Assembly: GCF_030053595.1 (NCBI RefSeq)
Contig: NZ_JASGBQ010000006.1
Coordinates: 1-64,000, forward strand
Length of the DNA: 64,000 nt
Origin: Fusibacillus kribbianus
Lineage (GTDB): Bacteria; Bacillota; Clostridia; Lachnospirales; Lachnospiraceae
Direction: 5' to 3'
The notes under the pieces were generated by a model. It saw nothing but the letters and a program-made list of their open reading frames with translations. It made no database searches and was not told the DNA's origin. Positions 8,107 through 16,008 of the stretch are shown here, in pieces. The translations under genes were made by a program, and so were the position numbers. Position 1 is the first letter of the stretch; every line of letters begins with the position of its first letter.

Positions 8107-10650
8107 ATGAAAAAAATACTGAGACGCATCATGATTCTGGTTCTGGTTTTCGTGGCTGCAGTGGCTGCAGTCCTTTTTCTGACCAGAAAAAAGGAACAGG
8201 AGGTCGTATACGCGGTGATGGACGGCGCCACCCTGCCGGTGGTGGTTATGGATTTTGAGGGAAGTGCCGTCAATACCCTGCACGGCTATACTGCCGCCAT
8301 GGATATTCCGTCCATGAGAGATACGATTACCCCCATTCCGGCCGACAGGAAGCTGCCTTTTTGCATAAAGACCTATGGAAATAAGATCAAATCGGTGGAA
8401 TACGACGTGCGCAGCCTGGACGGAACGAATCTCATCGAGTCCAAGGCGGTGGCAGCTCTTTCCGGCGACAGTGAAACGGTCCGGGGAGAACTGATTCTTC
8501 AGGATCTTCTGGCAAAAGATACCGAGTACGTTCTGGTCATAAAGGTCACCACAGAGAAACGGGACGATATCTGTTATTATACCAGGATCCGTTATTATGA
8601 GGACACCCACATCGGTGATCAGATCGCCTTTGCCCAGAATTTCAGCGAGCTGGCATTTTCCAAGACGGTCAACGAGGAGCTGACCATTCAGCTGGAGAGC
8701 AGCAATGACTCCGACGACAGTTCCCTCGGGTATGCGGACATCCGGTCCAGCTACCGCCACGTGACCTGGGGAGATCTGGATCCCAAGCGTTCCGGCGAGA
8801 TCCGTGTGGACATCAAGGAAATGAATGAAATGGTCGGCTCCATCCAGCTTTCCTATAGCGTGACGGCGGAGGGAGATTCCGGAAAGGTGGAGACCTACCG
8901 GGTCAAGGAGTTTTTCTGCGTCCGTTATGTGGACGGCAAGCTGTGGCTGATCTCCTATGAGAGGACCATGGACCAGGCCTTTGAGGCGTCCGATGCCACC
9001 GTGCAGGACGGAAGCATTGATCTGGGAATTATAAGCCCCTCCAATCTGCCCATTGAGCTTCAGAGCGCCGGAGATTACACGGCCTTTGTGGCCGACGGCG
9101 AGCTGTGGGGCTACAACAAAAAGGAGAATGAGGCGTCGAAGCTGTTTTCCTTCGAGGAAAAGAATGACGATGGCATCCGGACTCTTTATGATCAGCATAA
9201 ATTCCGCATCATCAATGTGGATGACAGCGGAAATGTGGCTTTTACCGTATACGGCTATATGAACCGGGGCAGCCATGAGGGTGAGTGCGGCCTGGCTTTT
9301 TATCAGTATACGAGAAATGACAATGCCATCAATGAAATTTTCTATATCCCGTCCGATAAGCCTTATCAGGTTATGAAGGAGGAGATCGGTACGCTGTCCT
9401 ATGTGGGCAATAACCAGCTGTTTTACCTTATGTTCGGAAACAGCATTTATGCCATCGATTTTTCCGGAGAGGAATACGTGGAGCTGATCAGCGGCATGAG
9501 GGAGGATTCCTTTGTCATCAGCGGCGATTCCAGCGCTGTGGCATGGCAGGAGGAGGAAGACATTTACGGCGGGAAGACGATCCATGTCTTTTATATGGAC
9601 GACGGTACGACTTATACCATTGAGGCGCCGCAGGGAGAGGTCATCCGTGCCCTGGGCTTCATTGACGGGGATTTTATCTACGGCAGAGCAAAAGAGGCGG
9701 ACATCGAAAGAGGAAATCTGGTGGTCAATTATCCCATGTATGCCATTGAGATCATGGGGAAGGATCAGAAGCTCCAGACCACCTATCACAGAGACGGAAT
9801 CTACATTCGTGATATTCAGGTGGAAGAGGGAAAGATCCAGCTGTTCCGGGAGGTGCGTGATGGGGACGGCGCCTGGGTGGCGGCGGAGGATGACGCTCTG
9901 ATCCAGAATCAGATCAATGAGGAAGAAAAGTCGGTGGTGGTGACCCGGGTCTCAAAGATCAAAAAGACCACCTACGGGCTGGATCTGGCTTCCTCCGACA
10001 ATAAAACGAAGACTTTGAGCATTACCACGCCCAAGGAGGTGGCCGGAAACGACAGCCGTGTGCTGAAGCTTACGTCTACGGCAGACGCGGGAAAAACAAC
10101 GGAAAAGTATTACGCGTATGCCAATGGAAGGCTGGAGGGCGTTTATTATTCGCCGGCAGAGGCCATCGACAGCATTTATGATTCCATGGGAGTGGTGATC
10201 GGCAGCAGGCAGAATTACGTCTGGACCAGGGCAAACAGAAAAACGGAGGCGCTTATTGATATGGAAAGTGCGCCCACGGCAGCGGCAGAAGGAGACCGGC
10301 TGGCAGTCTGCCTTTCGGCGATGCTGTCTCTGGAGGGCCGCACGGCAGATACAGTCGGGGAGCTTCAGGCGGGAAAGAGTGCCTGGGAGATCCTTAATGA
10401 GACCATGCCGGGCCAGGCGGTGGACCTGGAGGGCTGTATTCTCAACCAGATGCTCTACTATGTGGACCGGGGGTATCCGGTGCTGGCCGTGACACAGGGC
10501 GATAAGGCGGAGCTGATCGTTGGCTACGATATTTACAAAAATCTGATCATCTACGATCCTCTTGCCGGCGGAACGTATCTGATGTCTGAGGAGGATGCGG
10601 AGGAATATTACGGCTCCTATGGGTATCCTTTTGTCAGCTGGGTCCGCTGA
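8107..10650 (+). CDS. Large membrane-anchored protein with propeller-like and C39-like parts
   Basis: The 847-residue protein has an N-terminal membrane anchor (about 5-24) and is otherwise extracellular. I do not recognise it as a named family. Residues about 280-560 contain repeated strand pairs such as DGKLWLISYE, DGELWGYNK, NSIYAIDFSGEEY and TIHVFYMDDGTTY, typical of a beta-propeller. The last 130 residues resemble a C39-type peptidase fold: a helix with a Cys (AVCLSAMLSLEG), a YPVLAVTQG strand, then VGYDIYKNLIIYDPLAG. The family His before the VGYD motif appears replaced (AELIVGYD), so the domain is probably inactive and may bind peptide or sortase-type partners. It may work at the cell envelope, next to murA. 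These domain readings are inference from pattern. Confidence 0.75.
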   Translation: MKKILRRIMILVLVFVAAVAAVLFLTRKKEQEVVYAVMDGATLPVVVMDFEGSAVNTLHGYTAAMDIPSMRDTITPIPADRKLPFCIKTYGNKIKSVEYDVRSLDGTNLIESKAVAALSGDSETVRGELILQDLLAKDTEYVLVIKVTTEKRDDICYYTRIRYYEDTHIGDQIAFAQNFSELAFSKTVNEELTIQLESSNDSDDSSLGYADIRSSYRHVTWGDLDPKRSGEIRVDIKEMNEMVGSIQLSYSVTAEGDSGKVETYRVKEFFCVRYVDGKLWLISYERTMDQAFEASDATVQDGSIDLGIISPSNLPIELQSAGDYTAFVADGELWGYNKKENEASKLFSFEEKNDDGIRTLYDQHKFRIINVDDSGNVAFTVYGYMNRGSHEGECGLAFYQYTRNDNAINEIFYIPSDKPYQVMKEEIGTLSYVGNNQLFYLMFGNSIYAIDFSGEEYVELISGMREDSFVISGDSSAVAWQEEEDIYGGKTIHVFYMDDGTTYTIEAPQGEVIRALGFIDGDFIYGRAKEADIERGNLVVNYPMYAIEIMGKDQKLQTTYHRDGIYIRDIQVEEGKIQLFREVRDGDGAWVAAEDDALIQNQINEEEKSVVVTRVSKIKKTTYGLDLASSDNKTKTLSITTPKEVAGNDSRVLKLTSTADAGKTTEKYYAYANGRLEGVYYSPAEAIDSIYDSMGVVIGSRQNYVWTRANRKTEALIDMESAPTAAAEGDRLAVCLSAMLSLEGRTADTVGELQAGKSAWEILNETMPGQAVDLEGCILNQMLYYVDRGYPVLAVTQGDKAELIVGYDIYKNLIIYDPLAGGTYLMSEEDAEEYYGSYGYPFVSWVR

Positions 10651-10694
10651 TGCACAAAAAATATTAAGGAATTCTTACAAAAAGTAAAAAAGAT

Positions 10695-10723
10695 TTTACA
10701 AATTGGAAAGAGATTGCTATAAT
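10695..10723 (+). promoter_or_regulatory. Promoter of murA
   Basis: TTTACA and TATAAT are separated by 17 bases, ending about 80 bases before the murA start. Confidence 0.8.
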
Positions 10724-10804
10724 AGACCACAAGGTAATAGTGCAAACTGGAACTAAGACGAGTTTTCGTTGTTTGAATAAAGGAAATGTAGATGAGGTGT
10801 CATC

Positions 10805-12094
10805 ATGCAATATGTGATTAAGGGCGGAAACCCGCTGGTGGGCGATGTCGTGATCGGAGGCGCAAAAAATGCGGCGCTGGGAATTCTGGCGGCTGCCATC
10901 ATGGCGGATGAGGATGTGACCATAGAGAATCTTCCGGATGTGCGGGATATCAATGTACTTCTGGAAGCTATCGAGGGGATCGGTGCAAAGGTCTGCCGGC
11001 TGGATGCCCACACGGTTCGCATCAATGGTTCTTCCATAACAGCAGTTCGTGTAAATGATGATTTTATCAAGAGGATCAGAGCGTCCTATTATCTTCTGGG
11101 AGCGCTTCTCGGAAAATACAGGAAGGCGGAGGTATCTCTGCCGGGCGGCTGCAATATCGGCAGCAGGCCCATTGACCAGCACCTGAAGGGCTTTCGCGGC
11201 CTGGGCGCCAGCGTGGCGGTTGAGCACGGCATGGTGGTGGCTGAGGCAAGACAGCTGACAGGCGGCCATATTTATCTGGACATGGTGTCCGTGGGCGCTA
11301 CCATCAATATCATGCTGGCGGCAGCTTTGGCCGAGGGCAGTACGATTCTGGAGAATGCGGCCAAGGAGCCCCATATCGTGGATGTGGCAAACCTGCTCAA
11401 CAGCATGGGTGCCAATATCAAGGGCGCCGGTACCGATGTGATCCGCATCAAGGGTGTGCCGAAGCTTCACGGAACGACGTATTCCATTATCCCCGACCAG
11501 ATCGAGGCGGGGACGTTCATGTTTGCTGCAGCGGTCACCATGGGTGACGTGACTGTAAAAAATGTGATCCCGAAGCATCTGGAGGCTATCTCTGCCAAGC
11601 TTAAGGAGATGGGCTGCGAGGTCATCGAATTTGATGATGCGGTCCGCGTGGTCTGCAAATCAAGACTGAAATATACCCATGTAAAGACGCTTCCCTATCC
11701 CGGTTTCCCCACGGATATGCAGCCTCAGATCTCTGTGGCCCTGTCTCTGGCTGAGGGTACCAGCATGGTGACTGAGAGTATTTTCGAGAACCGGTTCAAG
11801 TATGTGGATGAGCTGGCACGCATGGGCGCCAATATCAAGGTAGAAGGCAATGTGGCTGTTATAAGCGGTGTGCGCCGCCTGATGGGAGCCGATGTGAGCG
11901 CACCGGATCTTCGTGCCGGGGCAGCGCTGGTTCTTGCCGGACTGGCTGCCGAGGGGCACACGGTGGTAGATGAGACCAAATATATCCTGAGAGGCTACGA
12001 GCGCTTTGATGAAAAGCTTCGCGCCCTGGGAGCCTGCATTTATCAGGCGGAGGACGATAAGGATATTTCCCGTCTGAAGCTGGAAGTGGTCTGA
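10805..12094 (+). CDS. murA: UDP-N-acetylglucosamine 1-carboxyvinyltransferase
   Basis: The 429-residue enzyme makes the first committed step of peptidoglycan synthesis, adding enolpyruvate from PEP to UDP-GlcNAc in the cytoplasm. The N-terminal GGAKNAALGILAA block, the active-site loop PGGCNIGSRPIDQH (the fosfomycin-target Cys near residue 117) and the C-terminal DLRAGAALVLAGLAA block are all intact. Length is normal. The start at 10805 has a GAGGTG site and an own sigma-A promoter upstream. Firmicutes often have two murA genes; which paralogue this is cannot be told, though a ywmB-like neighbour points to the main form. Confidence 0.96.
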   Translation: MQYVIKGGNPLVGDVVIGGAKNAALGILAAAIMADEDVTIENLPDVRDINVLLEAIEGIGAKVCRLDAHTVRINGSSITAVRVNDDFIKRIRASYYLLGALLGKYRKAEVSLPGGCNIGSRPIDQHLKGFRGLGASVAVEHGMVVAEARQLTGGHIYLDMVSVGATINIMLAAALAEGSTILENAAKEPHIVDVANLLNSMGANIKGAGTDVIRIKGVPKLHGTTYSIIPDQIEAGTFMFAAAVTMGDVTVKNVIPKHLEAISAKLKEMGCEVIEFDDAVRVVCKSRLKYTHVKTLPYPGFPTDMQPQISVALSLAEGTSMVTESIFENRFKYVDELARMGANIKVEGNVAVISGVRRLMGADVSAPDLRAGAALVLAGLAAEGHTVVDETKYILRGYERFDEKLRALGACIYQAEDDKDISRLKLEVV

Positions 12095-12137
12095 AGAATT
12101 AAGACCGGACTGCAGACCGGGACGGCAGATGGCATTT

Positions 12138-12163
12138 TCTGACACTTTTTCAAATGTGTCAGA
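12138..12163. repeat. Inverted repeat after murA
   Basis: TCTGACAC and GTGTCAGA form a perfect 8-base-pair stem with a ten-base loop. It lacks a T run on the + strand, and sits just before the -35 of the metK promoter, so it may be a weak terminator or an operator. Confidence 0.5.
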
Positions 12164-12169
12164 AATCCC

Positions 12170-12198
12170 TTGACACAGCCGGAAAACTGCGTTATTTT
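12170..12198 (+). promoter_or_regulatory. Promoter of the SAM riboswitch-metK transcript
   Basis: TTGACA and TTATTT are separated by 17 bases, about 55 bases before the riboswitch P1 stem. Confidence 0.65.
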
Positions 12199-12249
12199 AG
12201 AGGAGCAGCTAGCCGTGAAAACGGTTGAAATTTCATATGGAGTCCGCAA

Positions 12250-12352
12250 TTCCCTTATTCAGAGTGGTGGAGGTACAGAGGACCTGTGAAGCCACGGCAA
12301 CCCCCTTAGTGGAAGGTGCCAACCTGAGCGAGCTATCGAACAATAAGAGGAT
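12250..12352 (+). ncRNA. SAM-I (S-box) riboswitch aptamer
   Basis: The P1 stem pairs CTTATT (12254-12259) with AATAAG (12342-12347). Between them are the hallmark AGAGTGGTGGAGG start, the TGTGAAGCC segment, the GGCAACC motif and GGTGCCAACC. This is the class that binds S-adenosylmethionine and usually shuts off transcription. It lies upstream of metK, the SAM synthetase, as expected for feedback control. Confidence 0.95.
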
Positions 12353-12368
12353 TAGATACGATCATATC

Positions 12369-12399
12369 GAGTCCGCTTATGGCGGACTCTTACTTTACG
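12369..12399 (+). terminator. Expression-platform terminator of the SAM riboswitch
   Basis: GAGTCCGC (12369-12376) pairs with GCGGACTC (12382-12389) and is followed by a T-rich but broken run (TTACTTTAC). An identical GAGTCCGC at 12240-12247, before the aptamer, could compete for the 3' arm. Confidence 0.7.
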
Positions 12400-12418
12400 C
12401 GAAAGCTACAAGCCGTGC

Positions 12419-12478
12419 ACCAGGAAGCTCCTAGTGCAGCGCGTGCTTGCACGCTGATGCATCCGGGGGCTTCCTGGT
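12419..12478. repeat. Large hairpin between riboswitch terminator and tandem array
   Basis: ACCAGGAAGCTCC (12419-12431) pairs with GGGGCTTCCTGGT (12466-12478) with one G-U pair, and an inner CAGCG/CGCTG stem caps it. No T run follows, so it is not a classic terminator. Confidence 0.6.
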
Positions 12479-12483
12479 ATAGG

Positions 12484-13050
12484 GCGCCAGCCCGCGACCG
12501 ACAGGCCGGAGGCGTGGAGGGCGGCACGGCGTGAAGCAGGCGTGGCGCGCACGTCGCAGAGGAAGCGGAAGCGCCAGCCCGCGACCGACAGGCCGGAGGC
12601 GTGGAGGGCGGCACGGCGTGAAGGGCGGCGTGCACGTCGCAGAGGAAGCGGAAGCGCCAGCCCGCGACCGACAGGCCGGAGGCCTGGAGGGCGGCACGGC
12701 GTGAAGAGCGGCGCGCACGTCGCAGAGGAAGCGGAAACGCCAGCCCGCGACCGACAGGCCGGAGGCCTGGAGGGCGGCACGGCGTGGAGAGCGGCGCGCA
12801 CGTCGCAGAGGAAGCGGAAGCGCCAGCCCGCGACCGACAGGCCGGAGGCGTGGAGGGCGGCACGGCGTGAAGAGCGGCGCGCACGTCGCAGAGGAAGCGG
12901 AAGAGCCAGCCCGCGACCGACAGGCCGGAGGCGTGGAGGGCGGCACGGCGTGGAGAGCGGCGCGCACGTCGCAGAGGAAGCGGAAGCGCCAGCCCGCGAC
13001 CGACAGGCCGGAGGCCTGGAGGGCGGCACGGCGTGAAGAGCGGCGCGCAC
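12484..13050 (+). repeat. 83-base GC-rich tandem repeat array in the metK leader
   Basis: Seven copies of a unit holding CCAGCCCGCGACCGACAGGC start at 12487, 12574, 12657, 12740, 12823, 12906 and 12989. The period is 83 bases except for the first unit (87), and the last copy is cut short at about 13050. One unit counted by hand is 63 G+C of 83. Units differ at a few sites, for example GGCGTGG versus GGCCTGG. There are no unique spacers, so it is not CRISPR. Since 83 is not a multiple of three, each copy shifts the reading frame, and the open frames through it look artefactual. The array fills the stretch between the SAM riboswitch and metK. Confidence 0.95.
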
Positions 13051-13077
13051 GGAGTGTAGAAAGAGAAAGGAGAAACC

Positions 13078-14265
13078 ATGGAAAAGTACTTATTTACTTC
13101 TGAATCCGTTACCGAGGGACATCCCGATAAAATGTGTGACGCGATCTCCGATGCGATCCTTGATGCTCTTCTGGAGCAGGATCCCATGAGCCGCGTTGCC
13201 TGCGAGACCTGCTGTAATACAGGCTTTGTTATGGTAATGGGAGAGATTACAACAAATGCGTATGTGGATATCCAGAAGATCGTCCGCGATACGGTTCTGG
13301 AGATCGGTTACAACAAATCCGAATATGGATTTGACGGCAACACCTGTGCGGTGCTGACTGCCATCGATGAGCAGTCCGCCGATATCGCCATGGGAGTAAA
13401 CAAAGCGCTGGAGGCAAAGGAAAACAAGATGTCCGACGAGGAGATCGAAGCCATCGGAGCCGGCGATCAGGGAATGATGTTCGGTTATGCCACCAACGAG
13501 ACGCCGGAATATATGCCCTATCCTATCGCTCTGGCCCACAAGCTGGTCCGCCAGCTCACAAAGGTGAGAAAGGACGGTACCCTCAGTTATCTCCGCCCCG
13601 ACGGCAAGAGCCAGGTGACAGTGGAGTATGAGGAGAACGGAAAGCCTATCCATCTGGATGCAGTCGTTCTTTCCACCCAGCATGATCCGGATGTAACGCA
13701 GGAACAGATCCATGAGGATATTAAGAAATATGTATTTAAGCCGGTGCTTCCGGCGGAGCTGGTGGATGATAACACCAAATTCTTCATCAATCCGACCGGA
13801 CGCTTTGTGATCGGAGGCCCCCACGGCGACAGCGGTCTCACCGGACGAAAGATCATTGTTGACACTTACGGCGGCTATGCAAGACACGGCGGCGGAGCTT
13901 TTTCCGGCAAGGACTGCACGAAAGTGGACCGCTCTGCAGCCTATGCGGCGCGCTATGTGGCGAAAAACCTGGTAGCAGCAGGACTGGCAGACAAATGCGA
14001 GATCCAGCTCTCCTACGCCATCGGTGTGGCACAGCCCACCTCCATCATGGTGGACACCTTCGGAACCGGAAAGCTGTCCGATGAACGTCTGGTGGAGATC
14101 ATTCGGGAGAACTTTGATCTTCGGCCTGCCGGAATCATTAAGATGCTGGATCTGAGAAAGCCCGTTTACAAGCAGACAGCGGCTTACGGACATTTTGGAA
14201 GAAATGATCTGGATCTTTCCTGGGAGCGTCTGGACAAGGCGGAGAAACTGAAAAAGTATCTGTAA
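13078..14265 (+). CDS. metK: S-adenosylmethionine synthetase
   Basis: The 395-residue enzyme joins methionine and ATP to make SAM. All family marks are seen: [15 protein letters not shown] near the start, the [15 protein letters not shown]-binding motif near 121-132, and GGGAFSGKD near 275-283. Length is normal. The ATG has an AAAGGAG site 6 bases upstream. It is preceded by its own SAM-I riboswitch and, oddly, a 567-base repeat array, giving an untranslated leader of nearly 900 bases from the predicted promoter. A glk gene follows after 38 bases without a clear terminator. Confidence 0.97.
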   Translation: MEKYLFTSESVTEGHPDKMCDAISDAILDALLEQDPMSRVACETCCNTGFVMVMGEITTNAYVDIQKIVRDTVLEIGYNKSEYGFDGNTCAVLTAIDEQSADIAMGVNKALEAKENKMSDEEIEAIGAGDQGMMFGYATNETPEYMPYPIALAHKLVRQLTKVRKDGTLSYLRPDGKSQVTVEYEENGKPIHLDAVVLSTQHDPDVTQEQIHEDIKKYVFKPVLPAELVDDNTKFFINPTGRFVIGGPHGDSGLTGRKIIVDTYGGYARHGGGAFSGKDCTKVDRSAAYAARYVAKNLVAAGLADKCEIQLSYAIGVAQPTSIMVDTFGTGKLSDERLVEIIRENFDLRPAGIIKMLDLRKPVYKQTAAYGHFGRNDLDLSWERLDKAEKLKKYL

Positions 14266-14303
14266 AGAACAAATAGATCCGTTAAGGGAGAGGGAGGTTT
14301 TTT

Positions 14304-15260
14304 ATGGGAAAGGTATACGCAGGAGTGGATTTAGGCGGAACAACAGCGAAGCTGGGGCTTTTTAAGGAGGACGCTTCTCTGATCAGAAAGTGGGAGATCC
14401 CCACCAGAAAGGAAGACGGCGGGAAACATGTAACGCCCGATATTGCCGATTCCATAAAGAAACATATGGAAGAGGCAGGAATTGCCATGGAGGATCTTGC
14501 GGGAGCCGGCATCGGTGTCCCCGGTCCTATTCGTCCCGACGGATATGTGGAAGTTATTGTAAATATCGGTATGCGGGACTGGAATCCGGTGAAGGAGCTC
14601 TCTGAGCTTTTGGGCGGAATCCCTGTAAAAGGCGGAAATGATGCCAACGTGGCTGCCCTCGGTGAGATGTGGCAGGGCGGCGGCAAGGGATATCGCGACG
14701 TGGTGGCAGTTACCCTGGGAACAGGTGTCGGCGGCGGCGTGATCCTGGACGGACGTATCGTGGCAGGCAGCAAGGGGATGGGCGGCGAGATCGGTCATAT
14801 GGTCATGGACTGGAACTGGCCGGAGCCGGAGGCCTGCAACTGCGGAAATTACGGCTGCCTGGAGCAGATCGCTTCGGCGACGGGCATTGCCCGCATTGCC
14901 AGACGGTTTATGAAGGAAAGCGACAAGCCGTCTGTTCTTCGTGAGAAGGAAAACGTAACAGCCAAGGATGTGTTTGATGCGGCCAAGGCGGGAGACGAAC
15001 TGGCGGAAGAAGTGGCGGATTACTGCATGCTGTATCTGGCAAGGGCTCTGGCGTACATATCTCAGGTCATCGATCCGGAAATCTTCGTAATCGGCGGCGG
15101 CGTGTCCAAGGCAGGACAGTATCTGCTGGATCTGATCCGGAAGCATTATGACCCGCTGATCGTTCTCACCAAGGAGAAGGCAAAGCTGGCTCTGGCCACC
15201 CTTGGCAACGATGCCGGCATTTACGGGGCAGCGAAAATGGTCATGGATTCTCTTGAATAA
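14304..15260 (+). CDS. glk: ROK family glucokinase
   Basis: The 318-residue protein is a ROK-family sugar kinase that phosphorylates glucose with ATP. It shows the phosphate-binding GVDLGGTTAKLGLF start, VNIGMRDW and GNDANVAALGE substrate motifs, LGTGVGGG, and the zinc-type ROK signature CNCGNYGCLEQIAS near 179-192 with the preceding GEIGHM. No DNA-binding domain is present, so it is an enzyme and not a ROK repressor. It follows metK closely with an AGGAGG site. Specificity for glucose is inferred from resemblance to Firmicute GlcK. Confidence 0.9.
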   Translation: MGKVYAGVDLGGTTAKLGLFKEDASLIRKWEIPTRKEDGGKHVTPDIADSIKKHMEEAGIAMEDLAGAGIGVPGPIRPDGYVEVIVNIGMRDWNPVKELSELLGGIPVKGGNDANVAALGEMWQGGGKGYRDVVAVTLGTGVGGGVILDGRIVAGSKGMGGEIGHMVMDWNWPEPEACNCGNYGCLEQIASATGIARIARRFMKESDKPSVLREKENVTAKDVFDAAKAGDELAEEVADYCMLYLARALAYISQVIDPEIFVIGGGVSKAGQYLLDLIRKHYDPLIVLTKEKAKLALATLGNDAGIYGAAKMVMDSLE

Positions 15261-15281
15261 TACGGCGATTTGTGTTATGAT
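15253..15281 (+). promoter_or_regulatory. Promoter of the small membrane protein gene
   Basis: TTGAAT and TATGAT are separated by 17 bases, with TG before the -10 (extended -10). The -35 overlaps the end of glk. Confidence 0.65.
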
Positions 15282-15335
15282 AGCGGAGTACCGGCAGAAA
15301 TCCGGTCCAATGATGTGTAGAAAGGGACTGTCATT

Positions 15336-15671
15336 ATGAGTCAGCAGAAAGTAGATAAGTATAAAGAGCAGAAGGCCAAAAGAAAGGAACTGGTTGAAAA
15401 GGAGCGCAAACAGAAAAAGCTCATGAGACTGGTGACCATTCTTATCGCAGTGGTGGTGCTGGCCGGGATCGGAACCGGAATCGGAATTACCGTGCGGAAC
15501 CAGTACATCAAGGCACAGAACGCCAAGCCGGATTACTCCAGCAGCTCGCTGGTGGTTCAGGATATGGCCGGGATCCTGACGGAGGAAACTGCGGCAGACG
15601 AAGGCGAAGAAACAGAGGCTCAGGAAACCGAAGGAGAGACAGAGGCTTCCGAAGAGACCAAGGCAGACTGA
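15336..15671 (+). CDS. Small single-pass membrane protein
   Basis: The 111-residue protein has a very basic cytoplasmic head (1-29, many Lys/Arg/Glu), one membrane segment (about 30-51) and an acidic, Glu/Thr-rich tail (about 70-111) that repeats the pattern E-T-E-A. I do not recognise a family. The layout suggests a membrane-associated accessory protein with a disordered outer tail. It has its own promoter and is followed by a hairpin. The start has a GAAAGGGA site. Confidence 0.7.
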   Translation: MSQQKVDKYKEQKAKRKELVEKERKQKKLMRLVTILIAVVVLAGIGTGIGITVRNQYIKAQNAKPDYSSSSLVVQDMAGILTEETAADEGEETEAQETEGETEASEETKAD

Positions 15672-15682
15672 CAGAAAGAAAG

Positions 15683-15722
15683 CGGAGGGTGCTAGGATAC
15701 GCCCTCCGCTTATGTGCGTTAT
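15683..15722 (+). terminator. Probable terminator after the small membrane protein
   Basis: GCGGAGGG (15683-15690) pairs perfectly with CCCTCCGC (15703-15710) around a 12-base loop. Only a short, broken T run follows, so it may be a partial terminator. Confidence 0.6.
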
Positions 15723-15904
15723 CGGGAAGAAAAAGAGCAGGGTACCTGTTTGTGCAGATTATCCAAAAAAGAAAACACTTTCCCCTAAAACGAGGAGTTC
15801 CCGGAGCATACGCCCCGGGATAATTATGAAAAATCTATATGCATTTTGACGAAAAACCTTTTTAATTCGTTTCTTTTTTATATAAATAGCATAACAACGA
15901 AATG

Positions 15905-15943
15905 TGAACAAAATATGAACACACAGTGAACAAAAAGTAAACA
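15905..15943. repeat. Helically phased TGAACA repeats
   Basis: TGAACA at 15905, 15916 and 15927 and TAAACA at 15938, each 11 bases apart, about one helical turn. They lie 65-105 bases before the start of the pyrophosphatase gene and look like an array of protein-binding sites or a bent A-rich segment. Confidence 0.6.
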
Positions 15944-16008
15944 ATACCCGCCGGATAAAAAGACGGGACAAGCCCGCAGATGACCGTAAAGGGTGAGGAG
16001 GAAGAGGA

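Larger units (their letters stand above)
15672..16008. other. 337-base intergenic region before the pyrophosphatase gene
   Basis: After the hairpin at 15683-15710 the region becomes AT-rich (about 15840-15945). Between 15905 and 15943 four copies of a TGAACA-like hexamer are spaced exactly 11 bases apart. A TTGACG at 15846 may be a -35 element, but no convincing -10 was found at the right distance. No coding gene is seen. Confidence 0.6.

Noticed and set aside
8059-9789. Minus-strand open frame of about 576 codons
   Set aside because: Opposite the 847-residue gene; rich in Ile, His and Leu as expected for an antisense reading.
12484-13050. CRISPR array
   Set aside because: Units are directly adjacent and 83 bases long without unique spacers, and no cas gene is present.
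12390-13187. Long Arg/Pro/Ala-rich open frames on both strands through the tandem array
   Set aside because: They arise because the 83-base unit has few stops and shifts frame at every copy. The predicted peptides are just cyclic readings of the repeat, without ribosome binding sites.
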